Assembly (NCBI GenBank): GCA_002077065.1
Contig: NAJO01000008.1
Location: 806,001 to 870,000 of the forward strand
Length of the DNA stretch: 64,000 nucleotides
Source: Cryoendolithus antarcticus
Taxonomy: Eukaryota > Ascomycota > Dothideomycetes > Cladosporiales > Cladosporiaceae
Direction: 5' to 3'
Shown here: positions 34,019 to 44,847 of the stretch, one piece after another
Position numbering within the stretch: position 1 is the stretch's first letter
Layout of the letters: each line of letters starts with the position of its first letter
The notes under the pieces: generated by a model
What the model was told of the DNA's origin: nothing
The model's database searches: none
The model's input: only the letters and a program-made list of their open reading frames with translations
Made by a program: the position numbers and the translations under genes

Positions 34019-34590
34019 TCAACCCTTCGCATACCGTTCAACCCACTCCCGCGCAACCTTTTCCCACTCTGGCTTCCTCTGCCTGTACTGCTCCGCAATG
34101 CCTGCTTCCACCGCATCATCGGGTTGCGGCGCAGCCAACACACCCCTGACTAATCCCAGCACTTCCTTGATCTTATTCGGTGGCTTCCACTCATCTGGTC
34201 GCAGCATGCCCAGACACATGGCGCCGCGCTCATCGTTTGAGACGTTTGGGTGGTAGATCTTCGTTTTGAAAGAGATTGAGGGCGGCTTGAAGGGGTAGTC
34301 TTTGGGTAGCGTGAGTGCAAGGAGGAATGTGCCGTCCTATATTGCTGGTGAGTGGGGACAGCTGGTAGCTTAGCGATGAAGTAGGGCTTACTTGGTAGAC
34401 TGTGTCTGGAGGGCCGGTCATGGTGATTTCCCAGTTGAGATAGTCGCCCTCATTGGGGAGTCTGATGGTGCAGCCGGGTGGTGGAGTGCTGGTGCATTCG
34501 GCCAACTCCTATGAGAGCGTCAGTGATGCCAGCGCTTATCAGCGATATTGCTCAGGTACTGACCTTCATGATGCGCTTATTGCTAGCCAT
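34019..34590 (-). CDS. Ubiquitin-conjugating enzyme E2
   Basis: Three exons, 34590-34564, 34508-34392 and 34336-34019, give 153 aa, the usual size of a UBC fold. Introns are 55 nt each (GTCAGT...CTGAC...TAG and GTAAGC...TAG), all phase 0; the first exon codes only nine residues. Motifs: the N-terminal helix NKRIMKELAEC, YPFKPPSISFKTKIYHPNV (the conserved PxxPP and HPN), and the catalytic Cys in GAMCLGMLRPDEWKPP. The Cys context (GAMCLGML with a one-residue-longer loop before W) differs from the Ubc4/5 consensus ICLDILKxQWSP, so it may be a divergent paralogue. Role: transfers ubiquitin from E1 to substrate with an E3. Confidence 0.93.
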
Positions 34591-35361
34591 GGTGGCTGAT
34601 TGCTCTCCGGCTTCAAGGAAAGTGTAAGATGGAGATGTTCAAGCACAAGAGAAAAAGGGAATGAGATGATCAGATCAGATCCAGATCACGATACTCACGT
34701 TGTCGCACTGAAGCAAACCAAGTGGGAGATGGTATTACAAGTGATGCAGGGCGAAGTCGAGTCAGCCTTGTGCGGCATTCGCTGCGGACTTGCCTTGACG
34801 ACTCGGCTGTGTCGTTCTTACTTGATTTAAAGTTGTGTTGCCTCTCGGAACAAGTTCCGGCTTCCGGCTTGAACACGGACCGCTCCCGGCAAATCGACTT
34901 CGCCAAGTCTGCTCCATCACTCGAGTGTCCCTTGATCCACACTCACCCATTGATGACAGCAGTGAAGAGTCATCTTTGCCTCCTCAATTCTCACCACACC
35001 TATGTCAAGGTCTTCACGACAGCCCGGACGCTTCACAATGCCCGCGATAGAGCGCTTCAGCTCTTCGCGACGTGTCCAGTCAAGTCCAGCGGCTCTTAGG
35101 TTCAGTATTCCATGCATGTCATCACTGCCGCAACTGCGCGGAGAAGAGCATTGCCAATCGTCTAAGACATACGGAGATACCTACATGCGTTATATACTAT
35201 GTTCTGTATCACAGACAATCACGCGTGACCCTATCACGCGCAACCCTACAAGCAAACAAATGAGTGACTGAATGTAATGATCACAGCTGCCGCTACCGCT
35301 CCCAGCTCTACCACCGGGCTCGACCCCACTTGATTAATGCTAGCAGGTCCCATTCACACGG
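34591..35361. other. Intergenic, no gene seen
   Basis: 771 bp between the E2 start and the 3' end of the degenerate hydrolase, containing the E2 promoter; no gene supported. Confidence 0.5.
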
Positions 35362-36484
35362 TCACAAAGTTCTGTCGAGGAAGCTCGTAATCACTTCAAA
35401 TGCTCCGGTCGCATTGCGATGGAAGTTCAGATGATGACTAGCCTCCGGCTGTAAGTATGCGACGAACGGCTTCGCGTTCTTGTAGTAAGTCTTGGCCGGC
35501 TCGTCGAAAACGCCTGGACAGTAGCCATCGCAAACGATGTAGTCGGTCTCGGCCGTTATGGCCAGCGCGGCGCCAGTGAAGCTCGAGGTGTCAGGTACGG
35601 TAGCGAAGGTAAGGAACTCGCCGATGCTGAAGGCTTCTTTGGTCGACTCGACGTAGGCTACCGCGTCGGTGTCGTAGTAGGGATACTTGAAGTAGCTGCA
35701 AGGGCATGTCAGCTTGCGCAATGAGGGTGAAGTCAGTGATGGGCATGGTAGCTCACTTCTCGATCAATGCATATTTGTCTACCCAAGTTAAGTATCCAGT
35801 GTCCAGCAGCCCGAACCTCTGAGCGTTCGATAGAGCTGCAACGCGAGGCACGAACGACCGCAGTAATCCATTGCCATTGACGCCCGCAGTGAGATTCGCG
35901 CCGAAAGCAGTCAACACCACAGCATCTGCGATGTCTGGAGTGGCAGCGATGGTGTTATGAGTGATGTAGCTTCCGAAGGAGAAGCCCATCAGTACCAACT
36001 TGGACGGCTTGCCGACTGTGCCGGTATACCGTCCAGTGCGGACAGCTGCGGCGAGCTGCTGAAGCACCGCCACGCCAGTACTGAGCTGGGTCACGTAGCC
36101 CGACTCTCTGGTATCTCTGTCAGTACAGGATCATCTGAAGTGAAGGGACAATGGATGTCATACTTCGACGATTCCCCGCACCCAACACGATCATAGAAGA
36201 ACACAGAATACCCAGCCTCGACAGCGTACTGCCAAAGTCTGCTCAAGAGCATAGTCGTCGGGCCACTGGCTGAAATTGAAGTTGACGCGGTCGTAGGAGA
36301 CGCTGACGGGGACTGTGTACTCGATGCAGTGGGCGTTGGCTGGGTAGTAGGGCTGCGTGAGGGCTGTGGCGGTGGTGTTAGCGCTGCCGTGACCGTGGCC
36401 GGCTCCTGGAGGGCAGGCTGCTGCATCGACACCGAGGGCGCAGAGGATGGCGGTGGTGATGGTCATGGTGCTGACAGGCGACAT
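35362..36484 (-). pseudogene. Alpha/beta hydrolase with deleted core segment and frame shift
   Basis: The N-terminus is a secreted-type start (MSPVSTMTITTAILCALG) reading to FNFSQWPDDYALEQ near 36240. The C-terminal part is a good alpha/beta hydrolase: GYSVFFYDRVGCGES, nucleophile GFSFGS near 35975-35990, and the catalytic His in EASHHLNFHR near 35430. Two normal introns are visible in the 3' half (GTATGA...TACTGAC...CCAG, about 36157-36106; GTGAGC...CTGAC...GCAG, about 35756-35702), both in phase. Between DYALEQ and LWQYAVEAGY the frame changes with no intron, and the 70-80 residues that related fungal enzymes have there, including the strand and oxyanion HG-type motif, are absent. A deletion with frameshift is the simplest reading. 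Confidence 0.55.
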
Positions 36485-37501
36485 GGTCGTAAGGATGCTG
36501 ACGCTTCACGGTTGCGTAGGCAAACTCAGTCCAGGTACTGGTGGAGTAAGACAGTTGACTTGATGAAGACTAAGAGTGTGAGCGTGTAATTGGGTGGACT
36601 CTTATACTTACCATGAGGTGATTCGAAACAGCTCGCATTACCTTGAGCTGAAGATTCTTCGCATCTCAATTGCAATTTTGTCTTTCTCTAGCTCGACGTT
36701 GCAGCGACCCAATGCCTCCATCGAAGGATTGCGCGAGATATCCAGCTCGTGGAATGAGACTATTCGAGTGCTGTCCGCCGAAGTGCTGACAGCTCAGCTT
36801 GCAAGGCTGTGCCCTGTGCCAGGTCGCGGATGGTGTTATTTGATCAATGCAGAAGACGCCAAGATGTATGTAGGGGAGTGGCTTATTTGTCAGTGCATTG
36901 GTTTACAGTGCCGCGACTTCAGCACTGTCCAGATTCGGAAGCATTGCTCGAGCTGAATATGCTATACACAGCGCTCTACGCAGTAAGACGAGAGGCGTGA
37001 CATATCCTGCTGAAGCAACGAAGATGCATTGCCCTCTTTGCTTATTCGTCAGTTGATATAGCATCGTATCACGATCGCCTGCATTCCAGCCCATTGTGTA
37101 ACACCTGAGGAAGGAGATGATGACACATTCGTCTTCTTTTGGCCTGACTAAACTATAGAGCGACAGATCCCGAATGCTTGCAGGGATAGCGGCGCAGATT
37201 CGTATTGCGCTGTCGTAGATTGGCAGCAGAGAACTGCCCGTGTTCAATTGTGATGTCAATTCATGACATTAACATCACTGCGCCGAAAGCTCCTACTGTT
37301 TACGTGCTTCTGCAACGCGCACTCGTGATGGAGCGCTGCTCGAAAGCGCTCCGTTGAGAGACATCTGTCGTACCTTCATTGAGATAGGCGTTGATCCTAC
37401 CGCTCACTCTTTTCCTAGCACAGTGCTCCGCTGCTACAATCAGACCGAACAACACATTCCCTGCGATGCAGATGCCGTAGGAAAGAAAGCTGGCGTTGGT
37501 C
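36485..37501. other. Intergenic, no gene seen
   Basis: About 1 kb between the degenerate hydrolase and the 3' end of the Zn2Cys6 gene. A 118-codon minus-strand frame at 36903-37259 has no recognisable features and was not called. Confidence 0.45.
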
Positions 37502-39327
37502 TCAGGGATGTATCGACCAGATCCTCTCTGCCTTCTTCCACCCTCCCTGCGCGGCATACCAGAAGCAATGCGCGCTGCCAACGGCTTCGTTAGATGTAAG
37601 GTCCGGATTCCGTGACCAGCACACAGCCGACACAGCTGCTTCCGGGACAACCGTATCAGGACCCTCACCATAGCCTCGATCGCCTTGTGAAGCTCGGCGC
37701 AGATCCTCGATCGTGGACATCCACAGTGGTTCCTCGATGAGAATCAGGCCAGCGAGACCCAATGGGAAGAGCCAGAACAGAGCGCGCTCCTGATGATGCT
37801 GAATGTGCTGCAGTTGGTACTCAAAGGTGCGTACGATCTGTATGGCGACAGCGCGAAGACCTAGACCGCGCGCTATCATGGGAACGTCGGGTAGAGGGTT
37901 CCGATTGTCCGAGATCAGCATCTCATGCCACCTCGCTTCCCGTACTTCCCAAGAAGTCAAGTCGGGCACGACAATGGACTTTGACAGACTCAGAAGACAG
38001 ATGAGGATCGCGCTGTGGAGAGAAAATTCAGCCGAACGTTCAAAGCTCTCGTAGACAAGAAGACTCTTCGCTTCGGGAGGAAGCTCACGGCGCGTGAATG
38101 TAGGAGGTTTAGTGCGAGGCACATCCTTCGTGGGGTTCGGGAACGTAGTAGCCCACCGCCGTCGCCAGGCTTGTAGTTCTCCAAGGCTGTGTTGAATGCG
38201 CCGTTGGAGAGATTGCCTTAGCCCGGCTCGCTTGCTGAGCTGGACTTCCAGTGGGGTCATGTCCTCTAGTATGCCGGGTATGGCAGCGAGAATGTCAACA
38301 AGTCGATCCTGCCCGTTGGAGACCTCATCTGACGTCCACGACTTATGCAGCCATTCGACTTCCTCAAGGAAAGTACGTTTTCGCGAAATAATGCCAGTAA
38401 GAATCAGCATACATCGGCATGACGAGAACGCTTTGGCCAAACGAGGATCTTGATACGGCTCCGGACCAGTAGCTTGCAGCAGCGCTACCATGCCTCCCAG
38501 ATGGATGTCAAATTCGTGTTGCGATTGCTGAGAATTGGCCGTATAAGACAAGAGTAGCATCGGGACAAGCAAGGCGTCGATAGACTTGGACGTCGCTAGC
38601 TGTGAGCGTACCTCACGCAGCACCCGGCCATAGCTAACGGCACCTTCGAGCTCAATGTGACGCTGGCCATGCCGCCTGCCGAACGCACATCTCGAGAGTG
38701 CAGCACAGGCATCTTTGGCAAGAGAACCTAAGTGGCCAGTCGCTGACTCCTGCAGCCAAGGGTAGCCAAAGGACGACCAGACGGAGTGGTCGAGTAGCAA
38801 GGCGAGGGACATGGCATCCTTGAACGCCACTAGGCTCATAGTGGGTGGCATGACGAGTACACAAGGTTCATGCGCTGCGAGATCATTGCCATGCGCTTGA
38901 CTCGAAGTCTTGGGGCTCCTTTGCTGTGTGCGTGGCAGTGCCACAAGGTGGATGTGGTACTCTCCGCCGTGTATAGTGCCATGTTTCCTCGATACGCGTC
39001 GTTTATCGCTTGCAGGAATAGGCACACTCAGTCGCCCAGCTTCGTTTGGTGTGGCAATACGCACGTCCAGCTCTCTGCGATACCCTATAGCGCGTGTCAG
39101 TCACGTACCGCAGAACTCGCTGCAGCATACAGGCAACACCCACCTGCACATGAGTAGCCCGCCTTAATGCACCTCGCACAATCTGGCTTTGACTCGTCTG
39201 CCGATTAGCATGATCAGTAAGGTTCGTTGCTCTGCCACACCGGAAAACAAGCCCACAACTCACCGCATTTCACTCTTCGCGTCTTGCACGTCTTGCAGCC
39301 TTTACTTCTACCTGCAACTCCGACCAT
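37502..39327 (-). CDS. Zn2Cys6 fungal transcription factor
   Basis: Exons 39327-39264, 39197-39144 and 39084-37502 give 566 aa. The binuclear zinc cluster is split by two introns (GTGAGT...TGCTAAT...GGCAG and GTGGGT...CTGAC...ATAG). Spliced, it reads GCKTCKTRRVKC, then DESKPDCARCIKAGYSC: six cysteines with the C-x2-C-x6-C-x6-C-x2-C-x6-C spacing. The rest is a helical fungal-specific regulatory domain of the type in PF11951 proteins (for example LLDHSVWSSFGYPWLQESA, ALLVPMLLLSYTANS, ALFWLFPLGLAGL). It is a nuclear DNA-binding regulator, presumably recognising CGG-type half-sites (family knowledge). It lies just downstream of the GMC oxidase gene and on the same strand, so it is a candidate regulator of the choline-oxidation pair, an inference from proximity only. 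Confidence 0.92.
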
Positions 39328-39829
39328 TCTGACTCACCGCATTGCCTACATATCTAAGGCGCGAACGAAAGATTCTTATGATACGATACTGGCTACCAAA
39401 TCGGACTCGCGGCGCAAGCGAGCTGAGGTTTAAGCGATGCTTCAGCGCTGTCGGCATCGCCATTTTGCCGCATATGCGGTATGTGTCTACGAACAGCTGT
39501 GGCCTGATAACTAAGCCGCACTGCGATGATTTGTAATTTGTACATATCAAATCGACGGCGCGATCATTCGAGGAATACAAGCTGAAGTCCAAGGGCTGTA
39601 GCTGTGCAACCGCCGGGCCGACTTCAGATCCGATGCACCTCGCGCAATGCCACTGAATGCGGCAGTCACGCCGACGAGTGATCCAACAGCACGTGGCGTA
39701 AAATCGAGGTACATTCAGCAGAGTGCTTGCAATTCTGATATGGAGGGCGAGCGCAGTAGTAGCACGTTCGCGTATATACAATATCTGTGGACTGCTGCGC
39801 GTTTCCAAGTAGACATGCGCGTCAGCATC
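39328..39829. other. Intergenic between regulator and GMC oxidase
   Basis: 502 bp containing the Zn2Cys6 gene promoter and the 3' end of the oxidase gene; no further gene seen. Confidence 0.5.
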
Positions 39830-41458
39830 CTACAACTTCGCACCAGCCATTCCTCGCCAGCCCCATTGCTCTGCTATCATCTCAGCGCATCGCTCGCCAA
39901 TACCAAGCACCGTCAACATCGGATTGATGGTCGGCATCTCCGGGAACACGCCCGCATCGGCAATCCTCACCCCCTTCAATCCCCGAATCTTCAGGTTCGA
40001 GTCTACAACCGCCATACTGTCTTTGCTCACATCACCCATCTTCGTCGTGCCGGCTGGGTGGTAGACTGTGTGTGCGACCTTCCTGCCGTACTCTGACAGC
40101 GCTTCGTCCGTCGTGATGCCAGGTCCTGGCGCGATCTCGCGCTTCAGCCATGACGAGAAAGGCGCTTGCTTGGCAATTTCGCGCGCAGCTTTCAGACCAG
40201 CGACAATGGTGGCCGCGTCATATCCCTCGGGATCGGTGAAGTAGCGGAAGTCCAACGCAGGCTTGACACTCGGATCGGCGCTCACCAGGTAGAGCTTTCC
40301 CTTGGAGCGTGGTCGCGGGATGTTGGGTGTCATGCAGAACGCATCGACGGGTGTGTCGTAGCCAAGGCGACTCGTATTCATCGAGAATGGGATTTGGTAG
40401 CAGTGCATCATGATGTCTGCAATGTTGCCATCTGACCCAGCAGCATTCGGTACCTCACGGCGCAGGAAAATACCGGCGTCAGAGTCCATTGTAGTCTGAC
40501 CTGTGGGCACGGGCTTATTCAGCTCCCACATGATGATACTTTCGGGATGGTCGAGTAGGTTCTCGCCTACACCTGGAAGATCGTGAAGGACGGGAATATT
40601 TAGCGATTGAAGTTGAGCTGCTGGACCAAGACCAGAAAGGAGCATGAGGCGGGGCGTATCTATTGCGCCCGCGCAGAGAATCGTTTCGCACTTGGAGCGC
40701 AATGTAAGGTGCTCGCCGGATTGGAGAGTAATGTTTACGCCTGTAACTGTCTTGCCGGACAAGTTGAGGCGGGACACCCATGTATTCGTCAGGATGGTGA
40801 GGTTCGGTCGTTTTTCGTCCCCTCGCAGGATCGGGTGAATGTAGGCCACGCTTGCGCTCGATCGGCGCCCGTCGTCTGGGTTGTACGAGACGTTGAAGAA
40901 GCCCACACATGGCTCCAGCGCGCCCTTCTGCTTGATCTCTTGGTTGTAATCCTCCACGAAAGGGATGTCCAATGCTGAACTGCAGCTCTTCACCCAGTCG
41001 AGGCACAACTGGTTGCGGTGATTTTTGTGGACTGGCTGTACTGTGTTGCGTAGATTATCCAGCACGCGCATGAATGTTTTGAACGTCCACCCTTTACATC
41101 CTTGCGCCTCCCACCGTTGGCAATCGTACTCGAAAGGGCGGAAGGAGATGAGCGTATTGTGGCTGCTGCAGCCGCCTAGCACCTTTGCGCGGGAATGCCG
41201 AATATTCGAGTTGCCCATGGGCTGTTCAGTGGTCGGATAGTCATAGTCGAGCTCGCCTCCAAGTAGATTTAGCCAGTCTTTGAGAAGGAGCACGCGATCA
41301 TCCATGAAGTCCGATGGTCCGCCCTCGATGAGCAAGACCTTCTTGTTGGGCAGGTAGTCGGAGAGGCGGGACGCGATCACACATCCTGCTGTGCCGCCGC
41401 CGACTATGACGAAGTCAAAGCTGTCCACATCGCTCGGCGAGAGCTGTGTGGTGGTCAT
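39830..41458 (-). CDS. GMC flavoprotein, choline-oxidase-like, with C-terminal AKL
   Basis: Single exon, 542 aa. The FAD-binding fold opens FDFVIVGGGTAGCVIASRL; GMC signature regions are GGCSSHNTLISFRPF and GAIDTPRLMLLSGLGP. The active-site region HTVYHPAGTTKMG (about residue 465) supplies the catalytic His, and TINPMLTVLGIGERCAEMI the second conserved site with Asn where GMC enzymes have His/Asn. CSSHN followed by ISF, plus the HPAGT and IGERCA strings, most resemble choline oxidases/dehydrogenases, which oxidise choline to betaine aldehyde. The last three residues are Ala-Lys-Leu, a PTS1-type peroxisomal import signal. It is transcribed away from a betaine-aldehyde-dehydrogenase-like gene across 948 bp. 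Other alcohol substrates remain possible, as GMC specificity is hard to read from sequence. Confidence 0.88.
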   Translation of the reverse strand: MTTTQLSPSDVDSFDFVIVGGGTAGCVIASRLSDYLPNKKVLLIEGGPSDFMDDRVLLLKDWLNLLGGELDYDYPTTEQPMGNSNIRHSRAKVLGGCSSHNTLISFRPFEYDCQRWEAQGCKGWTFKTFMRVLDNLRNTVQPVHKNHRNQLCLDWVKSCSSALDIPFVEDYNQEIKQKGALEPCVGFFNVSYNPDDGRRSSASVAYIHPILRGDEKRPNLTILTNTWVSRLNLSGKTVTGVNITLQSGEHLTLRSKCETILCAGAIDTPRLMLLSGLGPAAQLQSLNIPVLHDLPGVGENLLDHPESIIMWELNKPVPTGQTTMDSDAGIFLRREVPNAAGSDGNIADIMMHCYQIPFSMNTSRLGYDTPVDAFCMTPNIPRPRSKGKLYLVSADPSVKPALDFRYFTDPEGYDAATIVAGLKAAREIAKQAPFSSWLKREIAPGPGITTDEALSEYGRKVAHTVYHPAGTTKMGDVSKDSMAVVDSNLKIRGLKGVRIADAGVFPEMPTINPMLTVLGIGERCAEMIAEQWGWRGMAGAKL

Positions 41459-42406
41459 CTTGGGGGAATGGTAAGTAGTCTATCAGCAGTACTCAAACGA
41501 CTGATAGTTGCTCAATAGAGTGCAAGACAGAATATGAGAAACAGTAGCGCGGGGGAGAAAAGACTTTCGACAGTGGAAAGGGAAGTGAAGTCAAATGGAC
41601 GACCTTGAGCTCGAGGAAATACTTCGCGGTAATCGATCTGCAAGGCAAAGCTCCCCACTCTATCGCCCAGACGGAAGCGTTGTATATGCCGATGCTGAGC
41701 GGACCACCAGTCGCGTGGTCGGACCAAGCGGCACCTTGCAAGCCAGATTCGCCGCCTGTAGATATGAAAGTCTTGCCAGGGTGCGGTGAAAAGATCGATG
41801 GAGTGATGTCGGCGATACTTCCGCGCCTTGATCGTTGTGCAGAATCTTCAGCCCTGTCGTGATACCGGTAGCTGCCGGACGCCGATTGCACTAGCGCAAC
41901 GAAGTCCTTCTTCTGTGCTTCTAGAAGCTTTGCTCAACTGGGATCATGTCAACGAAAACGGCACGCATCACAAGACTTGCAACTCCGTACTGTTGCTAAA
42001 GGTGAAAGACTAACGCTACAGTCAAGGAACGCATGACATCTGGTGGTTGTGGACTCGTAACAAAGGAGAGCGTAGAGAGGCATCCTACGATAGAGTTTGT
42101 CTTGGCAATCGAGCTCCGGTGCCGAAGTTTTCTCTCAGAAGGGACAGTCCAGCCGAGTGCTCGTGGACCTTTGGAGAGGCGAACTGAGTACTCGCCAAAG
42201 GTTAGTGATGTTCGTAACACCAGTACAGCTTGTCTTCCTCAGCAGAGCCTCTTGGAAGTAAGGGTTGGACTTCAATTCTATACCAGGTCCATATCGTTCA
42301 GTCGCAGCCGAGGCGCAGTCTTCCAACGTCTCGTATCAGTACACTTCCAGTAGGATACAAGAGCAGTAGCTCATTGAGATAGCCTCGAGGACTCGACATA
42401 GCTATC
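41459..42406. promoter_or_regulatory. Shared divergent promoter region of the choline-oxidation pair
   Basis: 948 bp between the GMC oxidase (-) and the aldehyde dehydrogenase (+), both single-exon genes. The head-to-head layout suggests co-regulation. No specific binding site was identified by eye; short frames inside are not supported as genes. Confidence 0.5.
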
Positions 42407-43924
42407 ATGGGCAGCTCAAATCAACAGGTTGAGCAGCAGCCTCTGTACATAGCTGGGAAGCGTCACACGACAACAAAGACTTTCCAGTCCATCGACCCTG
42501 CGACCAACCAACCTATCACATCTGTCTGCACAGCCGATCGCGCAGCCGTGGATCTCGCGGTGAAGGCTGGACGAGCAGCATTCTCTCAGTGGTCTTTGAC
42601 GTCGCCATTGGAGAGATCTCGCATTTTGCTGAAGGCAGCATCGATACTCCGTGCCCGGAACGATGAACTTGCCTCTCTCGAGACGCGCGACACAGGCAAG
42701 CCATTTTCAGAGACCAGCACAGTCGATGTGATCACGGGCGTAGATGTCCTGGAATACTACGCTCATCTGATCGCTTCTGGAGGTTTGGACGGTGAGACGA
42801 CTCAGCTCCGGCCAGACGCCTGGGTGTACACCACAAAATCACCTCTGGGAGTTTGTGCAGGCATAGGAGCCTGGAACTATCCCATCCAGATCGCGCTCTG
42901 GAAATCTGCACCATGTCTCGCAGCAGGTAATTGCATGGTCTACAAGCCCTCGGAGTTCACTCCCCTACACGCCCTTCAACTGGCAGAAATCTACACACAA
43001 GCTGGCGTTCCACCAGGCGTCTTCAATGTCGTGCAAGGCGCCGGCGATGTAGGGGCGATGCTCACATCCCATCCAGGCATAGCCAAAGTCTCATTCACTG
43101 GGCAAGTCTCCACGGGCTCTAAGGTCGCCGCATCCGCGGCAGCAGGCATGAAGTATGTCACGATGGAGCTTGGTGGCAAGTCGCCTTGCATCATCCTGCC
43201 AGACGCAGATCTAGACTCCGCGGTAGATGGTGCAATGATGGCGAACTTCTTCTCCACTGGCCAAGTCTGCACAAACGGGACACGGGTGTTCGTTCCAGAC
43301 ACACTGCTTGCCGCATTTGAGAAGCGACTTCTAGCCAAAATGCCTTTAGTGCGCGCAGGACCGGTGATGGACCCATCAACAAATTTCGGCCCTCTCGTCT
43401 CGCGGCCGCACTTCGACAAAGTAAATTCCTACATTCGCCACGGCATTGAGACCGACCGCGCTAAATTGCTTTACGGCGGCCTCGGCGCACCAGACTTACC
43501 CTCATGCGCAGATCCAGCAGGGAACTGGATCAAACCCACAATCTTCACAAACTGCATAGATAGCATGCAAATAACACGTGAGGAGATCTTTGGCCCGGTG
43601 ATGACGATTCTACCCTACTCCACCTCCTCGCCAAAGTACCTCGACAGCTTGATCGCGAGAGCTAATAACACGACAATGGGCTTAGCGGCTGGCGTCTTCA
43701 CCAAGGACATCAATCTTGCACATACCGTGATGGCGAGGATCGAGGCAGGGATCTGCTGGGTCAATACATGGGGCGAGAGCCCGGCCGAGATGCCTGTGGG
43801 TGGGTGGAAGATGAGTGGCGTTGGGGTTGAGAATGGGAGGAAGGGCTTGGAGGCTTGGACGAGGGGGAAGAGTGTGCTTGTCGAGAATGGAGCGAGTGTG
43901 GGGACTGTGTATGCAAAACTATGA
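42407..43924 (+). CDS. Betaine-aldehyde-dehydrogenase-like ALDH with C-terminal AKL
   Basis: Single exon, 505 aa, normal for NAD(P)-dependent aldehyde dehydrogenases. Motifs in order: [22 protein letters not shown] (cofactor/substrate tunnel), [16 protein letters not shown] (cofactor loop), MELGGKSP (catalytic Glu, about residue 253), [11 protein letters not shown] (catalytic Cys, about residue 287) and [22 protein letters not shown] after the Cys matches betaine aldehyde dehydrogenases. The predicted reaction is betaine aldehyde to glycine betaine with NAD(P)+. The protein ends Ala-Lys-Leu, as does the divergently transcribed GMC oxidase, so both enzymes are predicted to be peroxisomal, placing betaine synthesis and the oxidase's H2O2 in the same organelle as catalase (inference). 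Confidence 0.92.
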   Translation: MGSSNQQVEQQPLYIAGKRHTTTKTFQSIDPATNQPITSVCTADRAAVDLAVKAGRAAFSQWSLTSPLERSRILLKAASILRARNDELASLETRDTGKPFSETSTVDVITGVDVLEYYAHLIASGGLDGETTQLRPDAWVYTTKSPLGVCAGIGAWNYPIQIALWKSAPCLAAGNCMVYKPSEFTPLHALQLAEIYTQAGVPPGVFNVVQGAGDVGAMLTSHPGIAKVSFTGQVSTGSKVAASAAAGMKYVTMELGGKSPCIILPDADLDSAVDGAMMANFFSTGQVCTNGTRVFVPDTLLAAFEKRLLAKMPLVRAGPVMDPSTNFGPLVSRPHFDKVNSYIRHGIETDRAKLLYGGLGAPDLPSCADPAGNWIKPTIFTNCIDSMQITREEIFGPVMTILPYSTSSPKYLDSLIARANNTTMGLAAGVFTKDINLAHTVMARIEAGICWVNTWGESPAEMPVGGWKMSGVGVENGRKGLEAWTRGKSVLVENGASVGTVYAKL

Positions 43925-44847
43925 GGTGACGATTAGTCCGGGTCGTGTATCAACACAAATAAATGGAACAGTGATACTCCGACATTGTGGCCGACGTATC
44001 TCCATTCTCTCCTCACTAGATTACACCTCTACCTCCATACATCCACATCATAACATCCACCATTCCTCCAAATCGTCGAGCCAAGTAAATGTCTCCTCCA
44101 TACACCTCAACTATCGCCTAGCTACCTCACCCAACCTGGGGTTCGATGCTCGAGCAACCGTAGCGGCAGAAGGAGGCCCTGTCCGCCGGAGCAGACAAGA
44201 TCGACAGTCTGAGAAAGATAAAGTGTTGCAATCAATCAAGAAAAGCTCAAGCGAAGGCAGTCGCAAGCTGATGGCTTGATGTACCAGCTTCCAGATCCAC
44301 AGTAAAGTAGACCTAGAGCGCTGGGCATCGAGTCGATGGAGTGAGACTTGACACACAATCGTTCAGTCTTAGACTCCATCCATAAACACAACGCACATTC
44401 GGCTCTCCAAATCTTCCCCTCGTGCTCCTCGCAGCTAGATGGACGCATCGAGCAGCTTCTGTAGCAGTCTGGTAATGAGATAGTTGTCTTCCGAATAGGA
44501 GTAGTGAGTGGTATTGCGAACGCCGGAAATGATCAAGAGCGCAGGAGGGCTCTGACAGTCTGAGTGGGTGATTGGCGGGCTGGTCGAGAGTCCGCTACGA
44601 GGGAGGGGAGTCGAGAAAAGGAGTGGCGTGTTTGCAGAGTGAGAGGTGCATTGTCTTGTCGTGGTGAGTGCTTTCACGTCTTGAGATTGGGAGAGCGGGT
44701 GTTGCTAGACAGACAACTGCTGTCAGCCCAATATTTCTCCGCATGATGCACAACGAATAAGGGTGTTAATGGCAACTCAGAGACCGTGAACGATGACTAG
44801 ACATATCGAGGAGAAACTTTGAGACGTGACAGTGTGAAAAGACGAGC
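43925..44847. other. Convergent 3' intergenic region
   Basis: 923 bp between convergent gene ends. No gene supported, but it could hold a short extra 3' exon of the BTB gene (see that entry). Confidence 0.45.

Noticed and set aside
36903..37259. 118-codon minus-strand frame
   Set aside because: No domain, no signal, no splice partners, unremarkable composition; likely chance.
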